NCBI GenBank assembly: GCA_026417115.1
Contig: JAOADW010000050.1
Span: 1 to 56,882 of the forward strand
Length of the DNA stretch: 56,882 nt
Direction: 5' to 3'
Origin: Rhodocyclaceae bacterium
GTDB taxonomy: Bacteria > Pseudomonadota > Gammaproteobacteria > Burkholderiales > Rhodocyclaceae
The notes under the pieces were generated by a model that made no database searches, was not told where the DNA came from, and worked only from the letters and a program-made list of their open reading frames with translations. The translations under genes and the position numbers were made by a program. Below, in pieces: positions 23,708 to 32,316 of this stretch (positions are counted from its first letter, which is position 1; each line of letters starts with the position of its first letter).

Positions 23708-24663
23708 TGATGCGCAAGGTATGGATCCTGCTATCGCTCGTGCTGGCGGCTTGCGCCAGCCGCGCCCCCGTGCCGGTTGCCGAAGCGCCCACGCCGACGC
23801 GTATCGAGCCCATCGGCCCGGGAGCGCCCGCACCGTCTGCCGCAACCAAGACCCATCTCGTCAAACGGGGCGAAACCCTCTTCGGCATCGCGCGTCAATA
23901 TGGCGTCAGCCCGAAAGATCTGGCGGCGTGGAATGGGCTCGATCCTACGACGCGGCTGCAGGCCGGACAGACATTGCGCATCGCCGCGCCTGAATCCCCG
24001 AGCCCGAGCCCAAGCCCACCGGCCGAGGCGCAAGCGCAGCCGGTTGCTTTGGCTGCGCTGCCCGCGGCGCGACCGCTGGACGCCACCCCGCCAGCAGAGC
24101 CGGGGCCGACGGCGATGCCGGAAAAGATCAAACGCACGCCCAAGGCCGCGAAGCTGCCTTATTCGCCAGAAGCGTTCGCACGCCTGCAAGCCGAACGAGA
24201 CTCCAGTTCCTCTGTGCGTCCCAGCGAAAAACCCGCCATAGCCGCCATGCCGCCGGCAAACGACAAGGGCGCCGCAGCGGCCAGCGAGTGGGCTTGGCCC
24301 GCACAGGGCAAGTTGCTCGCGACGTTCGAGGAGACGGGCAACGGCGGCCCCCTACGCAAGGGCATCGACATCGCAGGGAAGATCGGCGATCCGGTCTGGG
24401 CCGCAGCGAGCGGAAAGGTGATCCTCGTCAGCAACGCCCTGCGTGGCTACGGCAATCTGGTCATCATCAGCCATGGCCCGGAACTCTTGTCCGTTTATGC
24501 GCACAACAGTAAAGTGTTGGTCAAGGAAGGGCAGTATGTTGCCCGAGGCCAGAAAATCGCGGAAATCGGGGATACCGACGCTTCCGAGCCGAAGTTGCAC
24601 TTCGAGATCCGCCAAAAAGGCAAGCCCGTCGATCCCTTGAAATTCCTTCCTCCCCGCTCATGA
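23707..24663 (+). CDS. nlpD: Lipoprotein NlpD, amidase activator (LysM + degenerate M23)
   Basis: A 318-residue outer-membrane lipoprotein with lipobox LVLAAC. A LysM domain at about 49-93 (HLVKRGETLFGIARQYGVSPKDLAAWNG) is followed by a long P/A/S linker and a LytM/M23 domain at about 195-315. Catalytic residues are replaced as in E. coli NlpD: KGIDIAG lacks the first zinc histidine and KLHFEIR lacks the first H of HxH. It therefore acts as an activator of cell-wall amidases rather than an endopeptidase. The rpoS promoter of enterics lies inside nlpD, and the same may hold here. Confidence 0.95.
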   Translation: MMRKVWILLSLVLAACASRAPVPVAEAPTPTRIEPIGPGAPAPSAATKTHLVKRGETLFGIARQYGVSPKDLAAWNGLDPTTRLQAGQTLRIAAPESPSPSPSPPAEAQAQPVALAALPAARPLDATPPAEPGPTAMPEKIKRTPKAAKLPYSPEAFARLQAERDSSSSVRPSEKPAIAAMPPANDKGAAAASEWAWPAQGKLLATFEETGNGGPLRKGIDIAGKIGDPVWAAASGKVILVSNALRGYGNLVIISHGPELLSVYAHNSKVLVKEGQYVARGQKIAEIGDTDASEPKLHFEIRQKGKPVDPLKFLPPRS

Positions 24664-25607
24664 GCGCAAGCCGCGACGAAGACATCGAGATCGAAGAACC
24701 TGCCGCCTTCGAGGAAGGCCTTGATCAAGCCGAGATCGAAGCGGGCGGCGAGGACGGATTTCTCGACGATCTCACGCAGTTGTATTTGAATGAGATCGGC
24801 GCTACGCCTTTGCTGACGCCGGAAGAAGAATTGCATCTCGCGCGTGCAGCGAGAGCCGGCGATTTTTTTGCGCGCCAGCGCATGATCGAGGCCAATCTGC
24901 GGCTCGTGGTGAGCATTGCGCGTCATTACCTGAACCGCGGCTTGCCCCTGGACGACCTGATCGAGGAGGGCAATCTCGGCCTCATCCATGCCATCGAGAA
25001 ATATGACCCGGAGCGAGGCTTCCGTTTTTCCACCTATGCAACCTGGTGGATCCGCCAGAACATCGAACGCGCGATCATGAACCAATCGCGCACCGTGCGG
25101 CTGCCCGTGCATGTGATCAAGGAGCTCAATGCCGTTTTGCGCGCTTTGCGTCGGCTTGGCGTCAATGCCCAAGAGGAAGACGCCCAGGCGCCGATCGAAA
25201 CGGTGGCGCAGCTGTTGCACCGCACGCCTGACGAAGTGCGCGAACTGCTCATGCTCAATGAACATACGGCCTCGCTCGATGCGCCCCTCGAGATCGATCC
25301 CGACCTTTCGTTCGGCGACACGCTCGCTGACGAACGCCAAGCGGCGCCCGAAGAGGCCCTTGCGCAAAGCGAACTCGAAGCGCGCATCGCGGAATGGGTG
25401 GCAAGCCTGCCGGAGCGCCAACGCCGCGTCGTGGAAGGGCGCTATGGACTCAATGGTCGCCCGATCCAAACCTTGGAGGCCTTGGCCGAGGAACTCGGAA
25501 TTACGCGCGAGCGCGTGCGTCAACTGCAGCTCGAGGCATTGGCGCGGCTACGTCGTCAGCTCGAGCAAGCAGGTCTTGGGCTGTCGAGCCTGCTCTGGGC
25601 TTCCTGA
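24660..25607 (+). CDS. rpoS: RNA polymerase sigma factor RpoS (sigma-38)
   Basis: A 315-residue sigma70-family factor. Region 1.2 is DDLTQLYLNEIGATPLLTPEEE, region 2 is NLRLVVSIARHYLNRGLPLDDLIEEGNLGLIHAIEKYDPERGFRFSTYATWWIRQNIERA, region 3 follows, and region 4 is PERQRRVVEGRYGL with LEELGITRERVRQLQLEAL. It directs transcription in stationary phase and stress. The context after nlpD settles RpoS over other group 2 factors. The 3' end overlaps the convergent mltB gene by 52 bases. Confidence 0.97.
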   Translation: MSASRDEDIEIEEPAAFEEGLDQAEIEAGGEDGFLDDLTQLYLNEIGATPLLTPEEELHLARAARAGDFFARQRMIEANLRLVVSIARHYLNRGLPLDDLIEEGNLGLIHAIEKYDPERGFRFSTYATWWIRQNIERAIMNQSRTVRLPVHVIKELNAVLRALRRLGVNAQEEDAQAPIETVAQLLHRTPDEVRELLMLNEHTASLDAPLEIDPDLSFGDTLADERQAAPEEALAQSELEARIAEWVASLPERQRRVVEGRYGLNGRPIQTLEALAEELGITRERVRQLQLEALARLRRQLEQAGLGLSSLLWAS

Positions 25608-26581
25608 GCCGCCCACCGCGCGCGCAAGGCATCGGCGAGCTGACAGACCGCCATCGCATAGAAGCTGCTGCGGTTGTAACGCGTGAGCACATAAAAATTC
25701 TGAAAGCCTAGCCAATATTCGGCGCCGACTTCCGGCGTCGGCAGGTCGATCAAGGCGGCGGGCGCGTCGTCGAGGTCACGCGGCAGCCGCAATCCGTAGG
25801 CGGCGAACTCCGAGGCGCGCCGCGAGGGCTGGATGTTTTCCTCGCCAAGCGTGGGCATTGCCGTCCCCTCGACATCGACTTTCACGGCGACCGGCGCGCC
25901 TTCACGCCAACCGTGGGCGGAGAGAAAATTCGCGATGCTGCCGATCGCGTCTGCGGCGCTCCTTTCCAGGTCGATGCGTGCATCGCCATCGAAATCGACG
26001 GCATAGGCGCGAATCGAGGAAGGCAAGAACTGCGGCAGCCCGATTGCTCCCGCATAAGAGCCATAATAGCTCTCGGGCGGGCGTCCTTCTTCGCGCGCAA
26101 GCAGCAAGAGCGCTTCCAATTCGCGTTCGAAGAGCTCGGCGCGCGGCGGATAATCGAAGGCGAGCGTCGCCAGCGTCGCGAGCGTGGGAAAACGACCGGT
26201 GTCTTTGCCATAAAGCGTTTCGACGCCGAGGATGGCGACGATGATTTCGGCCGGCACGCCATAGCGCGCCTGGGCGCGGGCAAGCGTGGCGGCATGGCGT
26301 CGCCAGAAAGAAAGCCCCTTTTCGATGCGGCGTGGGTCGACGAAGCGGGCGCGGTAGGCCTGCCAGGATTTCCGGCGCGCATCTCGCGGGGGGGCGATCA
26401 ACTCCAAAACGCGCGCCATCGGCTGAAGATGAGAAAAGCGAAGCCACAGCTCTGCCTCTGAAAAGCCGTGACGCTCCGTCATGCGCGCGATGAACGCCTG
26501 CGCCTTGGGATGGTCGGCATAACCGCCGGCCCAGACGAAGGGGGCGCACAAGACGACGAGTAGAAAGAAGAGACGTTTCAT
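25556..26581 (-). CDS. mltB: Membrane-bound lytic transglycosylase B family (periplasmic form)
   Basis: A 341-residue GH103 lytic transglycosylase that cleaves peptidoglycan to 1,6-anhydro-muropeptides. The catalytic acid is E121 in ILGVETLYGK; other family motifs are YGSYAGAIGLPQFLPSS and NYNRSSFYAMAVCQLA-like TRYNRSSFY. A signal peptide is clear (MKRLFFLLVVLCAPFVWA), but VVLC is not a lipobox, so the protein is probably soluble in the periplasm. The start overlaps the tgpA stop by 4 bases, making it the last gene of the moxR unit. Confidence 0.93.
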   Translation of the reverse strand: MKRLFFLLVVLCAPFVWAGGYADHPKAQAFIARMTERHGFSEAELWLRFSHLQPMARVLELIAPPRDARRKSWQAYRARFVDPRRIEKGLSFWRRHAATLARAQARYGVPAEIIVAILGVETLYGKDTGRFPTLATLATLAFDYPPRAELFERELEALLLLAREEGRPPESYYGSYAGAIGLPQFLPSSIRAYAVDFDGDARIDLERSAADAIGSIANFLSAHGWREGAPVAVKVDVEGTAMPTLGEENIQPSRRASEFAAYGLRLPRDLDDAPAALIDLPTPEVGAEYWLGFQNFYVLTRYNRSSFYAMAVCQLADALRARWAAQEAQSRLDSPRPACSS

Positions 26582-28506
26582 GGGTGGAAGCCGAGGACGG
26601 CGCGTCGAAGCGCTTCGAGCGCCTCTTCGCCGAGCTTACCGTAGCGCAAGCCGGCATAAAGCCTTGCGATGCGCTCGATCTCGGCCGCTTTTTCTGGCCA
26701 GCGCAGCGCAGCACGTTTGGCGAACGCCAGGGGGCCTTCCCAAGGCGCGGGCGCTTCGCCCTTACGCGCGAGCCGACGCAAAAACGCGCGCCAGAGGCGC
26801 TGCGCGGGGTCGAGCCGTGGCTTGCGGCTAGACGCCGTCCAAGCCAACAGAGACAGTGCGAGCGCGGCGCCTATCCCCAAGAACCACACGAGGTGACGCC
26901 AATCGCCTTCCTGCAAGCCAAAACGAGCGAGCATTTGGCGCTGTCGGTCGGCGGTGTAGCCCAATACCCATTGATTCCACCCGTTTTGCAAAGCCCACCA
27001 ATGAAAGCGCAGGGTGCGCAACCAATCGAAGCCTGCGCGCGCAAACAAGGGGACGGGGTCGCCGACGGGCAAGGCGGCGACAAGATCGGCCTCGAGACGT
27101 TGAGGAGCCGCCAGGGCGGTGGGATCGACGCGTCGCCAGCCGGCGCCGGCGATCCAGACTTCTGCCCAGGCATGCGCGTCCGCTTGCCGAACCACCCAGG
27201 TGTCGTCGATGGGATTGTGGCTGCCGCCTTGATAGCCCGTGACGACCCGGGCAGGCACATCAGCTGCACGCATGAGGACGACGAAAGCCGCCGCGAAATG
27301 CTCGCAGAAGCCGCGACGGGTCTCGAACAAGAATTCATCGACACTGTGCTCGCCCAAGGGAGGCGGACGCAGGGTATAGACGAACCCACCACGCCGAAAG
27401 TGATCGAGCGCCGCCTCTACCCGCTGGGCCGGAGGCAGCGGTCGCCACGAAGCCGCCAGGGCCTGCGTGCGTGGGTTGCTGCCCAGCGGCAGGCGCAGAT
27501 TCTCCTGCAGCACCTCGGTTGCCTCCTCGACGAAGGGTGGCGTCGAAGCCGAGCGGAAGCGATCGCGTCTGAGCGCCAGCACGGCCTGTTTCGCCTCGAC
27601 ATGAAAGTCATGCCGCATATGCGCATCGGGAGGGATTTCGAGCGGCCAGTCGAGGGGCAGCAACCAACGCTGGCGATGGGGTTCGAGCGTGATCTCGTAA
27701 TCGATGAGATCCGGGGAGGAGGCGATGAGCGGGGGCGCCGGACGTTCTCGCGCAGGCGCCATGCGCCAGGTGCGGCCATCGAAGCGTTCGAGCACCGGGC
27801 CGCGAAAATACAAGGCATGGCGCGGCGGCGTCTGCGCAAAACGCACGCGGAACGCCACGGCTTCGGAGAGCGCGAGCTCGGCTAAAGACCCCGGCGTCAT
27901 TTCCTCGGCGAGGCCGGAGACGCCTTTACGCGCATCCTGCGGCAACCCCCAGAGTGGGCCGGGCACGCGGGGCATGAAGAGAAACAAAACCAAGAAAAGC
28001 GGCGCACTCTGAGCGCACAGGAGGGCGAGCGCACGCGCATGCGCGCGTAGCTCGAGCGCGGGCGCCAGGCATCTCGAAAGCGTGGCGAGCGAGACCAAAG
28101 CGGCGAAGAAAGCAAGCGCCGCCGCAGTCGGCGTCTGGTCATCGATGAACCGCGCCAGGATCAAAAACCAGCTCAACAGAATCACGGTAAGCCCCTCGCG
28201 CCGCCGTCGCGTGACGAACAATTGCGCTGGCAAGAAAAGGCAGAGCAGAGCAAGGCCTGCGCGCAGGCCGAAAAGCGTGCGGTATTCGAAGAAGATGGCC
28301 AGACTGCCCGCGAGGGCCAGGGCGTTGACGAGTCGGCGCGAGGGCAAGGGCAGCCTGTAGAGCCAAAGCAGCGCATAAAGCGCGAGCAACGTCGCCGAAA
28401 GAAAGGCGATCCAACGCGGCTGCGCCAACGCCAGCGGCGCCAGGCTCAAGGCAGCCGTGACCCAAAGCCCTCCGAGAGAGGTACGGGAAAGCGCCGTTTC
28501 AGTCAT
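26578..28506 (-). CDS. tgpA: Transglutaminase-domain membrane protein TgpA
   Basis: 642 residues from the ATG at 28506. Six or so membrane helices occupy about residues 10-190; a periplasmic transglutaminase core follows with the triad Cys in RRGFCEHFAAAF (about 396), His in DAHAWAEVW (about 443) and Asp in WRRVDPTA (about 460); another helix (HLVWFLGIGAALALSLLAW) and a cytoplasmic helical tail close the chain. The DUF3488-TgpA architecture is complete. Its substrate is unknown in general. It overlaps the DUF58 gene by 8 bases and mltB by 4. Confidence 0.92.
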   Translation of the reverse strand: MTETALSRTSLGGLWVTAALSLAPLALAQPRWIAFLSATLLALYALLWLYRLPLPSRRLVNALALAGSLAIFFEYRTLFGLRAGLALLCLFLPAQLFVTRRRREGLTVILLSWFLILARFIDDQTPTAAALAFFAALVSLATLSRCLAPALELRAHARALALLCAQSAPLFLVLFLFMPRVPGPLWGLPQDARKGVSGLAEEMTPGSLAELALSEAVAFRVRFAQTPPRHALYFRGPVLERFDGRTWRMAPARERPAPPLIASSPDLIDYEITLEPHRQRWLLPLDWPLEIPPDAHMRHDFHVEAKQAVLALRRDRFRSASTPPFVEEATEVLQENLRLPLGSNPRTQALAASWRPLPPAQRVEAALDHFRRGGFVYTLRPPPLGEHSVDEFLFETRRGFCEHFAAAFVVLMRAADVPARVVTGYQGGSHNPIDDTWVVRQADAHAWAEVWIAGAGWRRVDPTALAAPQRLEADLVAALPVGDPVPLFARAGFDWLRTLRFHWWALQNGWNQWVLGYTADRQRQMLARFGLQEGDWRHLVWFLGIGAALALSLLAWTASSRKPRLDPAQRLWRAFLRRLARKGEAPAPWEGPLAFAKRAALRWPEKAAEIERIARLYAGLRYGKLGEEALEALRRAVLGFHP

Positions 28507-29452
28507 AAAGCGCGAGAGCGGAAAGCGTATGCGCGAGGTGCTCCGGCCCACTGCCCGGCGCCAGGCGGATCGTGGGCAAGACGAGGCCCCAGGCGAGACG
28601 TGCCCGCTCGGCGTCGAGGGCCCACCGCGCAAGCCAGGCAAGCCGTGTTTCCTTATCCAGCGCGCTTGGCAAAGCCTGCCAATCGAGCCAGAGAATCTGA
28701 CTTTCTCCGCCCGCAAAGCGCTTCGCCAACAGCCCCTCTTCGAGACGCGCGCTGGCTTTCCACGCCACACGCGGCAGGGGCTCGCCGGGACGGTGGTCGG
28801 AAAGGCCGGCAAAATCCTCTTCGCCGCGAGCAACCCCGGTTTCTCGACCGGGAAGTCTTGGCGCAGGCGGTGGATTTTCTGCCGGCTTCGGATACACCAA
28901 GCCCCGCACCGGCAAGGCCACGTAAGTCCACGCGCGCGCGAAGCCAAACGGCCATTCCGTTTCGATCACCAGGGGCGGCATCTCAAGCCAGCCGCGGTGG
29001 GTCGTCGGCGTCGAAAGGCGCAGCGTGGTCTCCCCCCAGGCAGAGAGCGCGCAATTGATGGGCGGCAAGCCGTCGCCGCGGATGCGGAGGGCGAAACGCG
29101 CACGCCCACGCAGCTCGCGCACACTGAGCAGAAAGACCAGGGGCTCGCCTGCGAAGACGGGTTGAGCAGGGCGAGCGGCGATCTCGAGGTCGACGAGCGA
29201 CCTCTGAGTCTGAAACAACGACACCACGCCGACCGCGACCAGGAAATAAGTCAGCGCATGGCCGAGCGCCAGACCATAATTGATGGAAGCGACCCACATC
29301 GCCGCGAGCGCCAGCGCTGCCGCCACGCCGGCGCCTGTGGGCAAGATATAGACCTCACGCGCGGCGATGCGGGCAGGGTGCCCGCGCGGCCTTCGCGCGA
29401 GGAGCCAGGCGCGCCAGCGTTTCGCAGTCTCGGAAAAGAGTCGAAAAGGCAT
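28499..29452 (-). CDS. DUF58-family protein
   Basis: 317 residues with two N-terminal membrane helices (LPTGAGVAAALALAAMWVASINYGLALGHALTYFLVAVGVVSLF) and a C-terminal DUF58/vWA-like region marked by DFAGLSDHRPGEPLPRVAWKASAR. DUF58 proteins are encoded between moxR and tgpA in many bacteria and are thought to work with the MoxR ATPase in assembly or folding tasks. The gene starts 10 bases after moxR ends. Confidence 0.9.
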   Translation of the reverse strand: MPFRLFSETAKRWRAWLLARRPRGHPARIAAREVYILPTGAGVAAALALAAMWVASINYGLALGHALTYFLVAVGVVSLFQTQRSLVDLEIAARPAQPVFAGEPLVFLLSVRELRGRARFALRIRGDGLPPINCALSAWGETTLRLSTPTTHRGWLEMPPLVIETEWPFGFARAWTYVALPVRGLVYPKPAENPPPAPRLPGRETGVARGEEDFAGLSDHRPGEPLPRVAWKASARLEEGLLAKRFAGGESQILWLDWQALPSALDKETRLAWLARWALDAERARLAWGLVLPTIRLAPGSGPEHLAHTLSALALYD

Positions 29453-29462
29453 GATGCATCGG

Positions 29463-30401
29463 TCACGGCACCGGCACGGCCTCGATGAGCCTGCGCGCAG
29501 TCTCTTCGCTCGACGTGCGCTCCAGGGGATTGGCGGGCAGCAGGCGATGGCCAGTCACTGCGGGCAAGACGACCTGGATATCTTCCGGCATGACGAAATC
29601 ACGGCCGTCGAGATAAGCCCAGGCGCGTGCGGCGGCAAGTAAGGAAAGGCCAGCACGCGGCGAGAGGCCCGTTTGCCAAGCGCCGCTCTGACGAGTGAAA
29701 TCGAGCAGGGCTTGGATGTAATCGAGCAAAAGGGCGCCGACGTGGATCGCCGCCGCCTCCCGTTGAGCCCTTTGCAGTCGCTCTTTTCCCTCCGCAAGAG
29801 GCGCAAGCAAGGCGAGTTTCTGGCGCGAGTCGCCGCCGGCGAGCAATCGTCGCTCCGCCGCACGATCTGGGTAGCCGAGCTCGATCTTCATCAGAAAACG
29901 ATCGAGCTGCGATTCCGGCAGCGGGAACGTGCCGAGGTGGGTGATGGGGTTTTGCGTGGCGATGACGAAGAAAGGATCGGGCAGCGGGCGTGTGACGCCT
30001 TCGATGCTGACTTGCCGCTCTTCCATCGCTTCGAGCAGCGCGCTTTGGGTTTTCGGCGTGGCGCGGTTGATTTCGTCGGCAAGCAGAACTTCAGTGAAGA
30101 TTGGGCCGGGATGGAAGACGAAAGCGCTTTGCGCGCGGTCGAAGACCGAGACGCCCAGGATGTCGGCCGGCAAGAGGTCGCTCGTAAACTGGACGCGCGC
30201 AAACCCGAGGCCGAAAAGCTTCGCCAAGGTGTGGGCCAGCGTGGTCTTGCCCATGCCGGGCAGATCTTCGATCAACAAATGCCCGCGGGCGATCAGGCAG
30301 GCGAGCGCAAGCCGCAGGGGCTTTGCCTTGCCCAGCACGATGCTTTCGGCGGCGGCGAGGACCTCGGCAAACGGAATCGTTGAGGAAGATGCGGCCGTCA
30401 C
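29463..30401 (-). CDS. moxR: MoxR-family AAA+ ATPase
   Basis: 312 residues. Walker A is LPGMGKTTLAHTLA at about 47-60, Walker B and surroundings are VLLADEINRATPKTQSALLEAMEERQVSIEG, sensor 1 is FFVIATQNP, and GTFPLPESQLDRFLMKIELGYP is the MoxR signature. These ATPases act as chaperones for metal or cofactor insertion or for complex assembly. It is the first gene of moxR-DUF58-tgpA-mltB. The gap to the divergent deacetylase-like gene is 65 bases. Confidence 0.94.
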   Translation of the reverse strand: MTAASSSTIPFAEVLAAAESIVLGKAKPLRLALACLIARGHLLIEDLPGMGKTTLAHTLAKLFGLGFARVQFTSDLLPADILGVSVFDRAQSAFVFHPGPIFTEVLLADEINRATPKTQSALLEAMEERQVSIEGVTRPLPDPFFVIATQNPITHLGTFPLPESQLDRFLMKIELGYPDRAAERRLLAGGDSRQKLALLAPLAEGKERLQRAQREAAAIHVGALLLDYIQALLDFTRQSGAWQTGLSPRAGLSLLAAARAWAYLDGRDFVMPEDIQVVLPAVTGHRLLPANPLERTSSEETARRLIEAVPVP

Positions 30402-30466
30402 GGACGAAGCAACCGTTTTTCCTGGATAATAGACATCTCGATTTTACGTCGTGCGAGCTCTTGCCG

Positions 30467-31390
30467 ATGACCATCGCTTTCGTGACCCATCGCGACTGCT
30501 GGCGCCACCAAATGGGCGCCCATCACCCGGAATGCCCAGAGCGCCTCTCGGCGATCCAGGATCGGCTCATCGCCTCCGGCCTGGATGCCTATTTGCAGTA
30601 TTACGAAGCACCCCTGGCTACGCGGGAGCAGCTTGCGCGCGTGCATGAGCCTGCCTACCTCGATTACCTCGAGGCCCAAGCGCCCACGCAAGGCTTGCGT
30701 CATCTCGATCCCGACACGGCGATGTGCCCGGCTACGCTTCCCGCGGCTTTACGGGCGGCAGGCGCGGGGGTGCTCGCCGTCGATTTGGTCATGAAGGGGG
30801 AGGCGCCTGCGGCTTTTTGCGCCATCCGGCCTCCCGGCCATCATGCCGAACGCGCGCGTGCGATGGGGTTTTGTTTTTTCAACAACGTCGCCGTCGCTGC
30901 CGCGCATGCGCTCGAAGTCTGGGGTCTTGCGCGCGTGGCGATCGTGGATTTCGACGTCCATCATGGCAACGGCACCGAAGACATCTTTGCGCACGATCCG
31001 CGGGTGCTGATGTGTGGCACTTTCCAGCATCCTTTCTATCCCTATTCGGGGGTGGATCATCCTGCGCCGAACATGGAAAACGTGCCCTTGCCCGCGGGCA
31101 CAAGAGGCGATGGCTTTCGCGCCGCAGTAGAGGCGCGGTGGTTGCCGCGTCTTTACGCTTTCGCGCCGGAAATGATCCTGATTTCCGCAGGGTTCGACGC
31201 CCATTACGAGGACGACATGGCCTCGTTGGGCTTGACCGAGAACGACTATGCCTGGGTGACCGAACGTCTGCTCGAGGTCGCCAAGCGCTCGGCCGAAGGT
31301 CGCATCGTCTCGCTGCTCGAAGGCGGCTATGCGCTCTCGGCCCTGGGGCGCAGCGTGGCCTCGCATATCAAAGCCCTCGCGGAGATTTGA
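30467..31390 (+). CDS. Histone deacetylase-like amidohydrolase
   Basis: 307 residues of the arginase/deacetylase superfamily. Zinc ligands are D163 and H165 (DFDVHHGNGT) and D244 (SAGFDAHYEDDMA); the catalytic His pair is H125-H126 in RPPGHHAERARAMGFCFFNN. N-terminal HPECPERLSAI is the usual HDAC-like entry. Bacterial members deacetylate polyamines or unknown small amides, and the substrate cannot be told from sequence. The ATG at 30467 follows an in-frame upstream stretch that overlaps moxR and is not used. dapA follows after 33 bases. Confidence 0.9.
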   Translation: MTIAFVTHRDCWRHQMGAHHPECPERLSAIQDRLIASGLDAYLQYYEAPLATREQLARVHEPAYLDYLEAQAPTQGLRHLDPDTAMCPATLPAALRAAGAGVLAVDLVMKGEAPAAFCAIRPPGHHAERARAMGFCFFNNVAVAAAHALEVWGLARVAIVDFDVHHGNGTEDIFAHDPRVLMCGTFQHPFYPYSGVDHPAPNMENVPLPAGTRGDGFRAAVEARWLPRLYAFAPEMILISAGFDAHYEDDMASLGLTENDYAWVTERLLEVAKRSAEGRIVSLLEGGYALSALGRSVASHIKALAEI

Positions 31391-31423
31391 CTCTCTTTGC
31401 CTTCAAGCTATCTTTTGCGACTC

Positions 31424-32311
31424 ATGATCACGATTCAAGGTTCTCTTCCCGCTCTCGTCACTCCCATGACGCCTGCCGGCGAGATCGACTGGCAAGCTTA
31501 TCGCCGGCTCATCGATTGGCATATCGCCGAAGGGTCGGACGGGCTCGTCGTCGTCGGCACCACGGGTGAATCGCCGACCGTCGATTTCGACGAGCACCGT
31601 AAGCTGATCGAAGTGGCTGTCGAACAAGCGAATGGCCGTATCCCGATCATCGCCGGCACCGGCGCCAATGCCACGCGTGAGGCGGTCGAGCTGGCGAAAT
31701 ATGCGCAAGCAGCGGGCGCAGCGGCGCATCTTTCGGTCGTGCCCTATTACAACAAGCCCACGCAGGAAGGGCTTTATCGGCATTTCCGCGCGATCGCGGA
31801 AGCCGTGGATCTGCCGCTGATCCTTTACAACGTCCCAGGCCGTACGGTCGCGGATTTGGCGAACGATACCGCCTTGCGCCTTGCCGAGCTTCCCGGCGTC
31901 ATCGGCATCAAGGATGCGACGGGCAATCTCGAACGCGGGCAAGATCTGATCCGCCGCGCCCCTTCCACGTTCGCCGTCTATAGCGGGGACGATCCGACGG
32001 CTGCGGCGCTCATGCTGTTGGGCGGCAAGGGGGTGATTTCGGTGACGGCGAACGTCGCTCCTCGCCTCATGCATGAATTGGCGGCAGCAGCACTCGCGAA
32101 AGATGCGCACAAGACACGTGTGCTCAACGAAAGACTGCAGCCTTTGCACAAGGAGCTCTTCTGCGAAGCGAACCCGATTCCCGTCAAATGGGCGCTCATG
32201 CGCATGGGGCTGATCGCAGACGGCTTGCGCCTACCCTTGACGCCGTTGTCCGCATCCTGCCATGAACGCGTTCTCGCGGCGCTCGCTGCTGCCGGCATTT
32301 CGGTAAGGTAA
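31424..32311 (+). CDS. dapA: 4-hydroxy-tetrahydrodipicolinate synthase
   Basis: DapA condenses pyruvate with aspartate semialdehyde in lysine and diaminopimelate synthesis. 295 residues (E. coli 292). The Schiff-base lysine is K163 in GIKDATGN; the catalytic triad T46/T47 (GTTGES), Y135 (LYNVPGR) and R140 are present. It is followed after 5 bases by bamC, the conserved dapA-nlpB pairing. Confidence 0.97.
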   Translation: MITIQGSLPALVTPMTPAGEIDWQAYRRLIDWHIAEGSDGLVVVGTTGESPTVDFDEHRKLIEVAVEQANGRIPIIAGTGANATREAVELAKYAQAAGAAAHLSVVPYYNKPTQEGLYRHFRAIAEAVDLPLILYNVPGRTVADLANDTALRLAELPGVIGIKDATGNLERGQDLIRRAPSTFAVYSGDDPTAAALMLLGGKGVISVTANVAPRLMHELAAAALAKDAHKTRVLNERLQPLHKELFCEANPIPVKWALMRMGLIADGLRLPLTPLSASCHERVLAALAAAGISVR

Positions 32312-32316
32312 GGCCC

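Noticed and set aside
24270-24663. NlpD as an active M23 endopeptidase
   Set aside because: Key zinc ligands are replaced (KGIDIAG, KLHFEIR), as in the known amidase activators.
25556-26581. MltB as a lipoprotein
   Set aside because: The Cys in VVLC is followed by APF and lacks a small residue at -1, so it is not a lipobox.
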